A stretch of 33,820 bases of DNA, from NCBI GenBank assembly GCA_023476565.1, contig JAMCVZ010000050.1, forward strand, positions 1 through 33,820, read 5' to 3'. The position numbers and the translations under genes are program-made. The stretch comes from Nitrospirota bacterium. GTDB lineage: Bacteria > Nitrospirota > Thermodesulfovibrionia > Thermodesulfovibrionales > Dissulfurispiraceae. Shown here piece by piece: positions 6,821-15,701 of the stretch. The notes below the pieces were generated by a model, which was not told the DNA's origin, searched no databases, and worked only from the letters and a program-made list of their open reading frames with translations. How positions within the stretch are numbered: position 1 is the first letter of the stretch; each line of letters starts with the position of its first letter.

Positions 6821-7816
6821 TCATTTCTGTGGATTGGCGATTATACGCTCCCCTTTGAACTCCCTCATCGCCTCCTGATAGAGCTCCTCCGCGCACTGCC
6901 TGTATTTAGGCGAAAAATGCATTAACTCGAGGCCGCCCACCTGCGCCTCTTTCGCGATCCTTCCTGCAAGAGATGCGGTAAGATGGCGCCGCTCGAACGC
7001 CCTGTCCTTATCCCTGTCGAGGAAGTATGCCTCGCAAAACAGCAGGTCTGACCCGCTGACGAAGGGAATGATCTTTGCCATATTCTCCTCAGTAGGCGAT
7101 ATGTCCGTCACATAGGATATTTTCTGTCCCCGTGTGATGGTAACAATCCGCATCAGCTCTTGCAGGCTGAGTTGTCTACCTGAAACCTCAAAAATTGTAT
7201 TCTCAGAAGCGAGCTCCCTTACGGCCTTTTTTAAATCAGAAAGCCAGGGACCGACAGGAAGTTCCATATCGCTGAGGGCCGCCTTGTTGATATTGATATG
7301 GAACTTCTCTTCCAGCGAATAAGCCATTACAGGGATTTGATGGGAAAGTACCAGTCCCTTGATGTTAAAAAACGAATCTCTCAGTATGGTCCCCTGGAAC
7401 TCCGCTTCGGGGTGGTCGAATCTCGTGAAATTGTTCCCGGCATGGAAGCTTGCATGCGCTATTCTATTGTCCCTGATCGCAAAAGCCTCTATTTTAAGTG
7501 GATAGTCCTTTATCAGGTTCCATGTATACCCTTTGAGTTTGCCTTCAACGCACCCGATGATGTTCTCAGGGCCGAAGATCCTCAACGGCACGTCCCTCCT
7601 CAGTATGCCCCTCAGGATAAAGTCGAACCCTATAAAATGGTCTATATGGGTATGGGTGACGAAGGCGTCGGTGATTTTCATGAGACTGCCAAGCCCGAGC
7701 TTCCCGAGGTCCCCGAGGTCGAACAGCAGGGCCCTTTTCTCCCGCATGATCCTTATGTAAACGCAGGGATCCTCAAAGGGACCGTTAACAGGGTCTGCAT
7801 GAAAAGTTGGTTTCAT
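6821..7816 (-). CDS. RNase Z-like metallo-beta-lactamase-fold hydrolase
   Basis: A 331-residue MBL-fold protein related to tRNase Z. The metal motif THTHIDH (His55, His57, Asp59, His60) is intact, and FDLGDLGKL precedes it. The second half contains SYVTDISPTEEN, FCEAYFLDRD and the RNase Z-like HLTASLAGRIAKEAQVGGLELMHFSPKY, supplying the later Asp and His ligands. Canonical RNase Z is about 300 residues and removes tRNA 3' trailers. This one starts with a non-standard MKPTFHADPVNGPFEDPC, so it may be a paralogue with another phosphodiester or ester substrate. The gene is single on the minus strand and divergent from galT. Confidence 0.8.
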   Translation of the reverse strand: MKPTFHADPVNGPFEDPCVYIRIMREKRALLFDLGDLGKLGLGSLMKITDAFVTHTHIDHFIGFDFILRGILRRDVPLRIFGPENIIGCVEGKLKGYTWNLIKDYPLKIEAFAIRDNRIAHASFHAGNNFTRFDHPEAEFQGTILRDSFFNIKGLVLSHQIPVMAYSLEEKFHININKAALSDMELPVGPWLSDLKKAVRELASENTIFEVSGRQLSLQELMRIVTITRGQKISYVTDISPTEENMAKIIPFVSGSDLLFCEAYFLDRDKDRAFERRHLTASLAGRIAKEAQVGGLELMHFSPKYRQCAEELYQEAMREFKGERIIANPQK

Positions 7817-7945
7817 AGTGTTATAATTATACTCAAAAACAGTAACGAGTGGCGAGCAACCGTTGAAAGCAGTCTCTCTTTGTCCTTAACTCCTGGACAC
7901 GTTACTTGTTATTGATACCTGTTGCTGTTGTAATATGGAGGAGAT

Positions 7946-8944
7946 ATGCCCGAATTAAGGAAAGACCCCATCTCAGGAAGATGGGTAATCATATCTGTGG
8001 AGCGGGGCAAGAGGCCTACGGACTTCATATCACCGTCCCAGAAGAGGAGGGCCGGAGGGTTCTGCCCGTTCTGCCCGGGGAATGAGCATACGGCGCCGCC
8101 TGAGATAATAGCCTTCAGGCCCGCGAGCACGCCGCCGAACTCGCCGGGATGGTCGCTCAGGGTTGTTCCCAATAAATTCCCGGCCTTGCAGATACAGGGT
8201 GACCTGAACAAGAGGGGCGAAGGCGTGTTCGACAGGATGAACGGCGTCGGCGCCCATGAGGTAATCATCGAAACCCCCGAACATCAGCTTTCCCTTGCCA
8301 CCATGCCGCAGCGGGCCGTTGAGGATGTGCTCTGGGCCTATTATTTCAGACTGGCCGATCTGAAAAAGGACTCGCGCCTGAAATATGTATTGATCTTCAA
8401 AAACGAGGGTGAGATCGCCGGCGCATCCCTGGAGCATACCCATAGCCAGCTTGTCGCGCTCCCGATCGTTCCGAAGAGCGTGAAGGAAGAGATGGATTCC
8501 GCGAGGAAGTATTATGACAATAAGGAGCGGTGCATATTCTGCGATATCATCAACCAGGAATTGGGTTCGGACAAAAGGGTGATCTATGAGAACAACAAGT
8601 ATGTCGCCATTTCTCCCTTTGCGCCGCGAGAGCCCTTTGAGACATGGATATTGCCCAAGAACCATGAATCGAACTTTTTGCCGCCTGACAAGAGCTTTGC
8701 CAGCCTTGCGGAGATTCTGCAGCGGATACTGAAACAGCTTGACAGGGTGCTCGATACGCCGCCTTACAATTTTATAATCCATACATCCCCGTTCAAAGAG
8801 GAAGTCAACGACTATTACCACTGGCACATAGAGATTGTGCCCAAACTTACCAAAACAGCCGGGTTCGAATGGGGCTCGGGCTTCTACATAAATCCCACAC
8901 CGCCCGAAGAGGCCACGAAATTCATGCGGGAAGCGAAAATATGA
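7946..8944 (+). CDS. galT: Galactose-1-phosphate uridylyltransferase
   Basis: A 332-residue HIT-superfamily nucleotidyltransferase that moves UMP between UDP-glucose and galactose-1-phosphate (Leloir pathway); some homologues are ADP-glucose/UDP-sugar phosphorylases. The N-terminus is typical (LRKDPISGRWVIIS). Zinc-site cysteines are in CPFC (40-43). The active-site signature is EHTHSQL, with His164 a likely metal ligand and His166 the nucleophile. A second CxxC lies at 196-199 (CIFC), and the C-terminal YYHWHIEI is the second HIT-like motif. The variant HTHSQ instead of HPHGQ is typical of non-classical GalT-like enzymes. It follows a GGAGGAG Shine-Dalgarno and overlaps glgA by ATGA, so the two are coupled. 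No galK or galE is nearby, so a role in glycogen or glucose-1-phosphate metabolism is plausible. Confidence 0.88.
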   Translation: MPELRKDPISGRWVIISVERGKRPTDFISPSQKRRAGGFCPFCPGNEHTAPPEIIAFRPASTPPNSPGWSLRVVPNKFPALQIQGDLNKRGEGVFDRMNGVGAHEVIIETPEHQLSLATMPQRAVEDVLWAYYFRLADLKKDSRLKYVLIFKNEGEIAGASLEHTHSQLVALPIVPKSVKEEMDSARKYYDNKERCIFCDIINQELGSDKRVIYENNKYVAISPFAPREPFETWILPKNHESNFLPPDKSFASLAEILQRILKQLDRVLDTPPYNFIIHTSPFKEEVNDYYHWHIEIVPKLTKTAGFEWGSGFYINPTPPEEATKFMREAKI

Positions 8945-10434
8945 GGATAGCCATTGTAGCATCGGAGGCTGTTCCGTTCTCGAAGACCGGCGGGCTTGCC
9001 GATGTGGCGGGAACCCTCTTTAAAGAATATCTGAAGATGGGACTGGACGCTTATTTGTTTGCCCCTCTTTACAGGAGGACGGAGGAAAAGTTCGCGGATG
9101 AGATTCGCGATACCGGCCTCGTGCTCGATATCCCCCTGGGGAGGGCAGTAAGAAAGTGCAGGGTATTCACGCTCAGAGCACAGAAGACGGATAAAAATAG
9201 TCTGACTTCCGGCTTCCGGCTTCCGGCCTCCGGGAGGGTTTTCTTTATCGGCAACGATGATTTTTTCGGCAGGGGCGAGCTGTACGGCACACCGCGCGGC
9301 GATTACCCGGACAATGACCAGCGCTTCACCTTTTTCTGCAAAAGCGTCCTTGAGATATGCGTCAGGCTGGATCTCAAGGTGGATGTGATGCAGTGCAATG
9401 ACTGGCAGACTGGGCTCATCCCCCTTTATTTGAAAACGCTGTACAAAGGAGTTCCTGCATTGGGAACCGCCGTGTCCGTTTTTACAATACACAACCTGGG
9501 CTATCAGGGGCTCTTCCCGCCGCAGACCATGGCGATAACCGGTTTGAGTGTGGATATATTCAATCCCGAAGGCATCGAGTTCTACGGGAAAGTAAATTTT
9601 CTCAAGGCAGGGATTATCGGGGCGGACATCATAACAACGGTGAGCACAACGTATGCAAAGGAAATACTGACGCCGGAATTCGGGTTCGGACTGGACGGCA
9701 TATTGAGGAAGAGAGCTGATTCCGTTGTCGGAATACTGAACGGGATAGATTATGCTGAATGGGACCCCTTAACCGATGCCTTCATCCCCCGGAATTATCA
9801 TAGTGCGGACCTCCCGGGCAAGGCCGCATGTAAAAGGGCGCTGGCTGAAAGATGCTCGCTTGAAAGGGGCATGGCAGCGCCGCTCATGTGTTTTATCGGG
9901 AGGCTGTCAGCGCAGAAGGGTATCGATATACTGGCTGAAATCATCCCCGGTCTGATTACCGGTGGGGCAAATGTAATCGTCATAGGCAGGGGCGACGAGC
10001 ATTATCATACCGTGCTCGGCTCGCTGAGGACCCGGTTTCGCAAGTATTTTTTCTTCTGCACCGAATTCGACGAGGCGTTTGCGCATTTGGCCTATGCGGG
10101 GTCAGATATGTTCCTGATGCCTTCACGCTACGAGCCGTGCGGTCTGGGGCAGATGATAGCGATGCGTTACGGGACGATACCCGTTGCGCGGAGGACCGGG
10201 GGGATATCCGATACTGTTGAGGACGGCGCGACCGGCTTTCTCTTTGATGAATATTCGGCCGCCTCGTTTATGATGTCGGTTAAGAGGACGCTGGGAGCTT
10301 ATGTAAATGGAAAGACCTGGCAGACGCTTGTGGAGAACGCCCTGCTCAGGGATTTTTCATGGGAGCGATCCGCAAAAGCGTACGTGAAAATCTACGGGGA
10401 TGTTCTGAGGGCCAAGACCGGTGCGGCAGCGTAA
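8941..10434 (+). CDS. glgA: Glycogen synthase (ADP-glucose type)
   Basis: A 497-residue GT5 glycosyltransferase that extends alpha-1,4-glucan chains from ADP-glucose. The N-terminus RIAIVASEAVPFSKTGGLADV contains the KTGGL substrate-binding loop (Lys15). DWQTGLIPLYLKT and FTIHNLGYQG follow, then the C-terminal Rossmann half with CFIGRLSAQKGIDIL and PSRYEPCGLGQMIAMRYGTIPV, including the catalytic Glu region. I start it at the ATG overlapping the galT stop because the family begins MRIAI; a longer in-frame start at 8869 would add 24 residues translated from galT. An insertion near residues 86-98 is encoded by a short tandem repeat (9206-9233). It sits between galT and a sensor kinase gene. Confidence 0.95.
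   Translation: MRIAIVASEAVPFSKTGGLADVAGTLFKEYLKMGLDAYLFAPLYRRTEEKFADEIRDTGLVLDIPLGRAVRKCRVFTLRAQKTDKNSLTSGFRLPASGRVFFIGNDDFFGRGELYGTPRGDYPDNDQRFTFFCKSVLEICVRLDLKVDVMQCNDWQTGLIPLYLKTLYKGVPALGTAVSVFTIHNLGYQGLFPPQTMAITGLSVDIFNPEGIEFYGKVNFLKAGIIGADIITTVSTTYAKEILTPEFGFGLDGILRKRADSVVGILNGIDYAEWDPLTDAFIPRNYHSADLPGKAACKRALAERCSLERGMAAPLMCFIGRLSAQKGIDILAEIIPGLITGGANVIVIGRGDEHYHTVLGSLRTRFRKYFFFCTEFDEAFAHLAYAGSDMFLMPSRYEPCGLGQMIAMRYGTIPVARRTGGISDTVEDGATGFLFDEYSAASFMMSVKRTLGAYVNGKTWQTLVENALLRDFSWERSAKAYVKIYGDVLRAKTGAAA
9206..9233 (+). repeat. Four tandem 7-bp repeats inside glgA
   Basis: CTTCCGG is repeated three times (9206, 9213, 9220), followed by CCTCCGG. The tract encodes a surface-loop-like insertion (TSGFRLPASG) between conserved strands of GlgA. 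With a 7-bp unit, gain or loss of one copy would shift the frame. Confidence 0.7.
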
Positions 10435-10452
10435 TGCGCCGGCAAGGACAGC

Positions 10453-13224
10453 GTGAAAACAGACGATATGGCCAATGATATTGAAAATACAGGCAGGCAG
10501 GACGAGAGCATAGTTTCGAACGAGCGCAGTGAGGGCATGCTCCGGAAGCTGCAGACGGCCCTTGAGGCAAACGTGGACACACGGGAGCAGCTTGCCCGGA
10601 TTACGGTCATTTATGAACTCACCAGGGCGATACTGTCGGTCCGTGATTTTGACGAATTGCTGAAAAAGATCACCGAGGAGGCTGCCAAGCTCTTCCATGC
10701 AACAGGATGCGTAATACGCCTTATCGAGGAAGGCAGGCTGAAGGTCAAGGCGTCTTACGGGTTCCCCGAGGATATAAGGGATGCGATGACCGTCAGTATA
10801 GGAGAGGGCCTGGCAGGAAGAGTAGTGCAGGAGGGGAGGACGATACTCGCCAATAGCCCCGAAGAGTTCGGGTCGCTATCACCGGATATGCAAATACAGA
10901 CAGCCATATCCACCCCGCTCAAGATAGGCGACCAGATAATAGGCGCTTTTGGCCTCTATGATAAAAAGTCCCCGGACAAAGACGGCGTGGAGACGGTAAT
11001 TCCCTTCACGGATGAGGACACGATAACCCTTGAGGGCTTTGCTTCCATTGCAGCCATCGTGATAGACAAATCGATACTTTATGAGGATACGCTGAGGCAG
11101 GAGAAGGAGGCGCTGGAGGCCAAAAAGCGGGTTGAGGAATTAAAGGGTTATCTGCAGGGCTTTATAGATAATTCCGCCGACGCAATAGTGACCACGAACC
11201 CGGAGGGCATGGTCACTTCGTGGAATATCGGCGCCGAAAAGGTTTACGGTTACACGAGGGAGGAGGCGGTCGGCAGGGTCCTGCCCTTTGTCCCCGATTT
11301 CCTGATGGAGATCGAAAGGAATTACACCGAACGTGTGAAAAAGGGAGAGACTATAAAGGATATCGAGACCGTCAGAAGGACAAAGGACAGCAGGCTGATA
11401 GATGTCAATCTCACCCTGTCTCCGATCAAGGGCTCTTCGGGCAATGTCATCGGCATCAGCGGGATAGCCCGTGACGTTACGGAAAGAAAGCGGATAGAAA
11501 AGGACCTTTTGAACAAGAACGCGGTACTGTCAAAGCTCCTGATGATAAGCTCCGCGATGAGGGGCACCCTGGAACTGGACAGGCTGCTCAGGATGGTGCT
11601 GACAGCGGTCACCATGGGCGACGGCCTCGGTTTCAACAGGGCCATGCTTTTTCTCCTGGATGAGGAAAAGGGCGTTCTGAGGGGGGCGATGGGAGTCGGT
11701 CCTGCAAGCCATGAGGAGGCATGGGAGATATGGTCAAGGCTGACTATGGAGCGCAAAAGCCTGCATTCCATCATGCAGGAGATAGAGGACGGGCCCCTGA
11801 GAAAGGACTCCTTTATGGACAGGCTGTGCTGCGGCGTGGAGGTTTCCCTTGATACGGACACTATCCTTACGAAAGCGATAAAAGAGAAGAGGGCGTTCAA
11901 TGTGGCTGACGTCCACTCGGAGCCGCTTTCCGACACTATCCTGATACAGCAGCTCGGGACGCTTGCCTATGCGGTGCTGCCGCTCATATCAAGGGACAAG
12001 GTGATCGGCGTGCTGTGGGTCGACAATATTTATACGAGCAGGCCCATCACAGAGCACGATATGGAGTTCCTGAAAGGGTTTACCGACCAGATGGCTGCCG
12101 CCATAGAGAACGCCCGGCTTTTCGAGCACGTGGCGCAAGCCGAGCAGGAACTGGAAAATATTTTCGAATCCATCTCCGATCTCGTCTATTTCAACAGCAA
12201 CGACTACATTGTGAAAAAAGTGAACAAGGCCGTATTGAACAGGCTCGGCAAGCCCGCCGAGGCCATAATAGGGAAAAGATGCTATGAGGTCTTTCACGGC
12301 ACCGTCGAGCCGTGGAAGAGGTGCCCCCACCATAAAACCGTAGAGACGAAAAAGCCGTTCATCGAGGAGCTTGAGGACCCCCATCTCGGCGGGACGTTCC
12401 TGGTTTCCAGCTCACCCATTTTCGATAAATCAGGGGAGCTCCTGGGAACGGTCCACATAGTCAGGGATGTAACGGAAATAAAGAAGCTCAGGGAGAAGGT
12501 CGCCTCTGCCGAGAGGATGGCGGCCCTCGGGGAGATGGCCGCAAAGGTGGCGCATGAAATACGGAACCCCCTGCTTTCCATCGGGGGTTTCGCGCGGAGA
12601 CTCGAAAAAAGGCTGGACAGCGAGCTGAAAGAGTATTCGAAGATAATAGTCGATGAAGTAAGCCGCCTCGAGGGAATTTTGAATGACACCTTGAGTTTCG
12701 TTAAAACAGCCCAGGTGAAAAAGAGCGAGGTGGACATCAATGAGCTTGTCGATGGTATCATCAATCTCCTCGAGCCCGCGGCTTTTGACAGGGGGAATAT
12801 CCTTATCAAGGAGATGGAGCAGTCGATAAAATTAAATGTGGACTATGACAGGTTCAAGGAAGTCCTCTTGAACATTATGACTAATGCGAACCAGGCAACG
12901 GACAGCGGGTCCATCACTATAAGGGCCGGCACTGCATCGTTGTCCTCTGCGCCGGACCTTTTGGGACACAGCGCTGAAAAGCAGGAAGTCGTCGTGGAGA
13001 TTGAGGACAACGGATGCGGGATCAGGATGGAGGACATAAACCGCGTCTTCGATCCCTTTTTTACAACCCGCACCACCGGAACGGGCCTCGGGCTCTCGAT
13101 AACCAAAAGGATCATCGAGGAGCACGGCGGCAGGATTGATGTGGAAAGCATCTGGGGGGAGGGCACAAAATTTAAAATTTACATACCTTTGGAGGAGGAT
13201 AGATATGAAAGTTCTGGTGGTTGA
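10453..13224 (+). CDS. Soluble GAF-PAS-GAF-PAS sensor histidine kinase
   Basis: A 923-residue cytoplasmic histidine kinase with no membrane segment. Order: GAF (about 52-208), a short coiled coil (210-232), PAS (232-345, ending GISGIARDVTERKR), GAF (372-556), PAS (566-676, with a cysteine-containing WKRCPHHKT segment), HisKA with phosphoacceptor His701 in ALGEMAAKVAHEIRNPLLSI, and HATPase with N-box NIMTNANQAT, G1 DNGCGI and G2 TGTGLGLS. The GTG start is 18 nt after the glgA stop, so it is probably co-transcribed with galT-glgA. An in-frame ATG at 10468 is an alternative. The receiver gene overlaps its last 20 nt and is the likely partner. Multiple GAF/PAS modules suggest cytoplasmic redox, ligand or energy-state sensing; the ligands cannot be read from sequence. 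Confidence 0.92.
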   Translation: MKTDDMANDIENTGRQDESIVSNERSEGMLRKLQTALEANVDTREQLARITVIYELTRAILSVRDFDELLKKITEEAAKLFHATGCVIRLIEEGRLKVKASYGFPEDIRDAMTVSIGEGLAGRVVQEGRTILANSPEEFGSLSPDMQIQTAISTPLKIGDQIIGAFGLYDKKSPDKDGVETVIPFTDEDTITLEGFASIAAIVIDKSILYEDTLRQEKEALEAKKRVEELKGYLQGFIDNSADAIVTTNPEGMVTSWNIGAEKVYGYTREEAVGRVLPFVPDFLMEIERNYTERVKKGETIKDIETVRRTKDSRLIDVNLTLSPIKGSSGNVIGISGIARDVTERKRIEKDLLNKNAVLSKLLMISSAMRGTLELDRLLRMVLTAVTMGDGLGFNRAMLFLLDEEKGVLRGAMGVGPASHEEAWEIWSRLTMERKSLHSIMQEIEDGPLRKDSFMDRLCCGVEVSLDTDTILTKAIKEKRAFNVADVHSEPLSDTILIQQLGTLAYAVLPLISRDKVIGVLWVDNIYTSRPITEHDMEFLKGFTDQMAAAIENARLFEHVAQAEQELENIFESISDLVYFNSNDYIVKKVNKAVLNRLGKPAEAIIGKRCYEVFHGTVEPWKRCPHHKTVETKKPFIEELEDPHLGGTFLVSSSPIFDKSGELLGTVHIVRDVTEIKKLREKVASAERMAALGEMAAKVAHEIRNPLLSIGGFARRLEKRLDSELKEYSKIIVDEVSRLEGILNDTLSFVKTAQVKKSEVDINELVDGIINLLEPAAFDRGNILIKEMEQSIKLNVDYDRFKEVLLNIMTNANQATDSGSITIRAGTASLSSAPDLLGHSAEKQEVVVEIEDNGCGIRMEDINRVFDPFFTTRTTGTGLGLSITKRIIEEHGGRIDVESIWGEGTKFKIYIPLEEDRYESSGG

Positions 13225-13564
13225 TGACGAGAAAAATATATTGAAACTCTACCAGGCCGAGCTCGAGGACGAAGGCTACACGGTAGTGACCGCGAATTCC
13301 GGGAGAGAGGCCCTGGAGGTTTTCGAGAAAGAAAATCCGGACATCGTTACGCTCGATATCCTGATGCCCGATATGGACGGCATCCAGGTGCTGCGGCAGA
13401 TGAAGGAGAAGAGGTCCACGGTGCCGATCATAATGCTTACGGCGTATGACTACCGTGATGACTTTTCGGTCTGGATCTCCGATGCCTACGTGGTCAAGTC
13501 GTCTGATTTAGGTAATCTGAAGACCACCATAAAGCAGTTGCTGAAAAGAACAGCGACCTCATGA
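13205..13564 (+). CDS. Single-domain response regulator
   Basis: A 119-residue CheY-like receiver without an output domain. It has acidic Asp7-Asp8, phosphoacceptor Asp51 (TLDILMPDMDG), a conserved threonine in MLTAYD and the switch lysine in VVKSSD, where the usual KP is KS. The start is the ATG after GGAGGAGG, overlapping the kinase stop by 20 nt, so both proteins should be made together. It presumably works as a phosphate shuttle or by protein-protein contact. It ends the galT-glgA-kinase-receiver run and converges on the minus-strand receiver gene. Confidence 0.9.
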   Translation: MKVLVVDDEKNILKLYQAELEDEGYTVVTANSGREALEVFEKENPDIVTLDILMPDMDGIQVLRQMKEKRSTVPIIMLTAYDYRDDFSVWISDAYVVKSSDLGNLKTTIKQLLKRTATS

Positions 13565-13590
13565 GGACCGTGGAAGAGTATTGCCGGGAT

Positions 13591-13616
13591 ATGCGCAGTG
13601 TGTATGCGCAGTGTGT
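13591..13616. repeat. Exact 13-bp tandem duplication
   Basis: ATGCGCAGTGTGT occurs twice back to back (13591-13603, 13604-13616) in the 94-bp gap between two convergent receiver genes. The GC-rich sequence after it (CCCGGG-containing) may hold a terminator, but no T-tract is seen. Confidence 0.7.
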
Positions 13617-13658
13617 ACTCGCCCGGGGTGAGCCCGGACGTATGCTCCCGGGGGAAAG

Positions 13659-14054
13659 TTATCGGCCCTTGTCCTGCTTTTTCTCTTTCCTTTGTTCGAC
13701 TGCCTTTCCAATAGCCGACAGGATGCTGTCAGGAGTGAACGGCTTTTCTATATAATCAAATGCGCCGAGCTTTATCGCCTGCACGGCGGTGTTTATCGTC
13801 TGGTATCCGGTAATCATGATGATTTCGATGTCCGGCCATTCTTCCTTTACTCTTCTGAGGACTTCGATGCCGTCGATGTCGGGCATCTTGAGGTCGGTCA
13901 GCACAACGTCAAAACATTCCTCCCCGAGCAGTTTGAAACCCTCGACAGCGCTCTTTGTCGTCTTGACCTCGTAGCCCTCGGGGGCCAGTATGCGCTGGCA
14001 GCTCATCCTGACGATATCTTCGTCATCTATGACAAGAATTTTACCTGTATCCAT
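13659..14054 (-). CDS. Single-domain response regulator, NtrC-receiver-like
   Basis: A 131-residue receiver with Asp10-Asp11, phosphoacceptor Asp54 (LTDLKMPDIDG), the ITGY threonine and the KPF switch lysine. It has no output domain; the tail is basic (EQRKEKKQDKGR). It is closely similar to the receiver of the NtrC-type regulator at 19616: both contain VIDDE-IVR-SC-RIL, KEEWPD and DYIEKPFTP, so they are probable paralogues. It lies 8 nt downstream of the heme-motif kinase gene in the same direction and is its likely partner. Cross-talk with the NtrC regulator is plausible. Confidence 0.9.
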   Translation of the reverse strand: MDTGKILVIDDEDIVRMSCQRILAPEGYEVKTTKSAVEGFKLLGEECFDVVLTDLKMPDIDGIEVLRRVKEEWPDIEIIMITGYQTINTAVQAIKLGAFDYIEKPFTPDSILSAIGKAVEQRKEKKQDKGR

Positions 14055-14062
14055 AGTTCTGA

Positions 14063-15637
14063 TCAGCCGATCGGTATCCTTATATAAAAGCTGGCGCCTC
14101 TGCCGACCTCGCTTTTAACTATAATATTACCACCATGGTCTTTAATAATTCCATAACTAACTGCAAGCCCGAGCCCGGTGCCCTTGCCGACCGGCTTTGT
14201 CGTAAAGAACGGCTCGAATATCTTGGTCATATTCTCTTCGGAAATGCCGCAGCCCGTATCCGCAAATTCGATCTCCGCGAAGGCCAGGCCGTTTTCCATG
14301 ATATTTCGCGTGGAGATCGTCAGGGTCCCTTTACCGTCCATCGCATCAACGGCGTTCAGGATCATATTCAGGAAGACCTGCTGCAACTGCAACCCGCCCG
14401 CCTTCACAAGCGGCAGAGACTCATCTAAACGGGTGATGAATTTTACATCGAAGAAATCGGCCTTGTGGCTCATGATGTCCAGAGAGCGTTTCAGGAGCGT
14501 ATTGATATTCTCCCCGCCTTTTTCGGCAGAGGTGGCCCTTGAAAAACCCAGAAGCCCTTTGATTATATTCGAGCACCTGTTGGCCTGTTCAATGATAACC
14601 TCTATGTCCTGCCGTTCCTCGCTGCCCTCGGGGAACTTTTTCAGGAGCAGGTGACCGAAGGTGACGACCCCGGTCAGGGGATTGTTTATCTCATGGGCCA
14701 CCCCCGCGGCCATCCTGCCGAGCGACGCCAGCTTTTCGGACTGTATCAACTGCTCCTGGGCCTTTTTTATGGCCTCGGTCTTTTCCTCGACTTTCCTTTC
14801 GAGCGTGTGCCCCCATTCTATGAGTTCCGTTTTTGCCCGTGAGAGATCCGAAGTCATTGAATTAAAACATTTCGCAAGCTCGCCCATCTCATCCCTGGTA
14901 TTGATCTCCACCTTGTGCTCAAGGTCTCCTGCCGCGACTCTCTTCATCCCCTCAGCGAGAATGCTCACGGGAGTGGAAACGAACTTCCACAGTATCGCGC
15001 ACAGGACGACCGATATGACAGAGAGGAACACGAAGACATATATGGTTATCGCCAGGCTCTGCTGGTTGATCGCCCTGTCCAGCAGCGCCAGGGAGAGATT
15101 GGCCTCGACAAGGCCGAGTATTTTCCTGTTTTTGGGATGGACGTGGCAGGCCGAGGTATAGCATGCGGGCTCGTTGTAAATCGGCTGCACGATATTCAGC
15201 ACCCTGAACCCCTCCTCGCTCTTGCCTATGGACCATCTCGGCGTGAATGTGTGGGACTTGTCCGGTGGGTGGCACGCTAGGCAGGCAGGCGATTTGCTGT
15301 CAAGTATGATCCCGATATCTTTCTTTTGGGAGGAGTGCGCGACCTTCCCCTTGCAGTTGAAGATCTTTATCTGGACTACCCCTTCGGTGGAGCCGACCGC
15401 CTCAACGGTCTGCTGGATGAGGATTTCCTGGAAAGTGAGCATGCCGTAGCGCGTGGTCTTCCTGACATTATCCACAAAGGACATGCCGTATTTGACAAAA
15501 TTCGCAATGAGCTCTTTCTCCTGGTAGGTTATCAGAAAATACCAGAATATGGTGCTTACGACGGCCATGAGTGCTCCAATGGTCCAGAGGAGCCTCCCGG
15601 TAAGGGAATAGGGCGTTTTCCTTGGTTTTATCTTCAT
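14063..15637 (-). CDS. Membrane sensor histidine kinase with two heme-binding motifs
   Basis: A 524-residue kinase. A membrane segment at 16-37 precedes a periplasmic domain (38-193), a second membrane segment (194-217), HAMP (218-270), a coiled coil (270-300), HisKA with His315 in LGRMAAGVAHEINNPLTG, and HATPase (N-box NMILNAVDAM, G1 DTGCG, G2 GKGTGLGL). The periplasmic domain carries CLACH (119-123, classic CxxCH) and CYTSACH (159-165, CxxxxCH), so two covalent hemes are likely. PACLACHPP and IYNEPACYTSACH resemble sensor domains that detect redox state or NO/CO-type ligands. Heme attachment would need the ccsA-resB system encoded at 3774-5216. It is divergent from a close paralogue lacking this domain. 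The second motif's spacing is unusual, and heme occupancy is inferred. Confidence 0.9.
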   Translation of the reverse strand: MKIKPRKTPYSLTGRLLWTIGALMAVVSTIFWYFLITYQEKELIANFVKYGMSFVDNVRKTTRYGMLTFQEILIQQTVEAVGSTEGVVQIKIFNCKGKVAHSSQKKDIGIILDSKSPACLACHPPDKSHTFTPRWSIGKSEEGFRVLNIVQPIYNEPACYTSACHVHPKNRKILGLVEANLSLALLDRAINQQSLAITIYVFVFLSVISVVLCAILWKFVSTPVSILAEGMKRVAAGDLEHKVEINTRDEMGELAKCFNSMTSDLSRAKTELIEWGHTLERKVEEKTEAIKKAQEQLIQSEKLASLGRMAAGVAHEINNPLTGVVTFGHLLLKKFPEGSEERQDIEVIIEQANRCSNIIKGLLGFSRATSAEKGGENINTLLKRSLDIMSHKADFFDVKFITRLDESLPLVKAGGLQLQQVFLNMILNAVDAMDGKGTLTISTRNIMENGLAFAEIEFADTGCGISEENMTKIFEPFFTTKPVGKGTGLGLAVSYGIIKDHGGNIIVKSEVGRGASFYIRIPIG

Positions 15638-15701
15638 TTCACAGGGGGGATTACATTTTATTTTAGATTAAGCCGCCGCCTGTTTTATGTCAAGCTCTTT
15701 T

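Noticed and set aside
8030-8962. 310-codon frame antisense to galT
   Set aside because: It is a shadow of the well-supported galT gene, which has zinc and HIT motifs; the antisense product has no recognisable domain.
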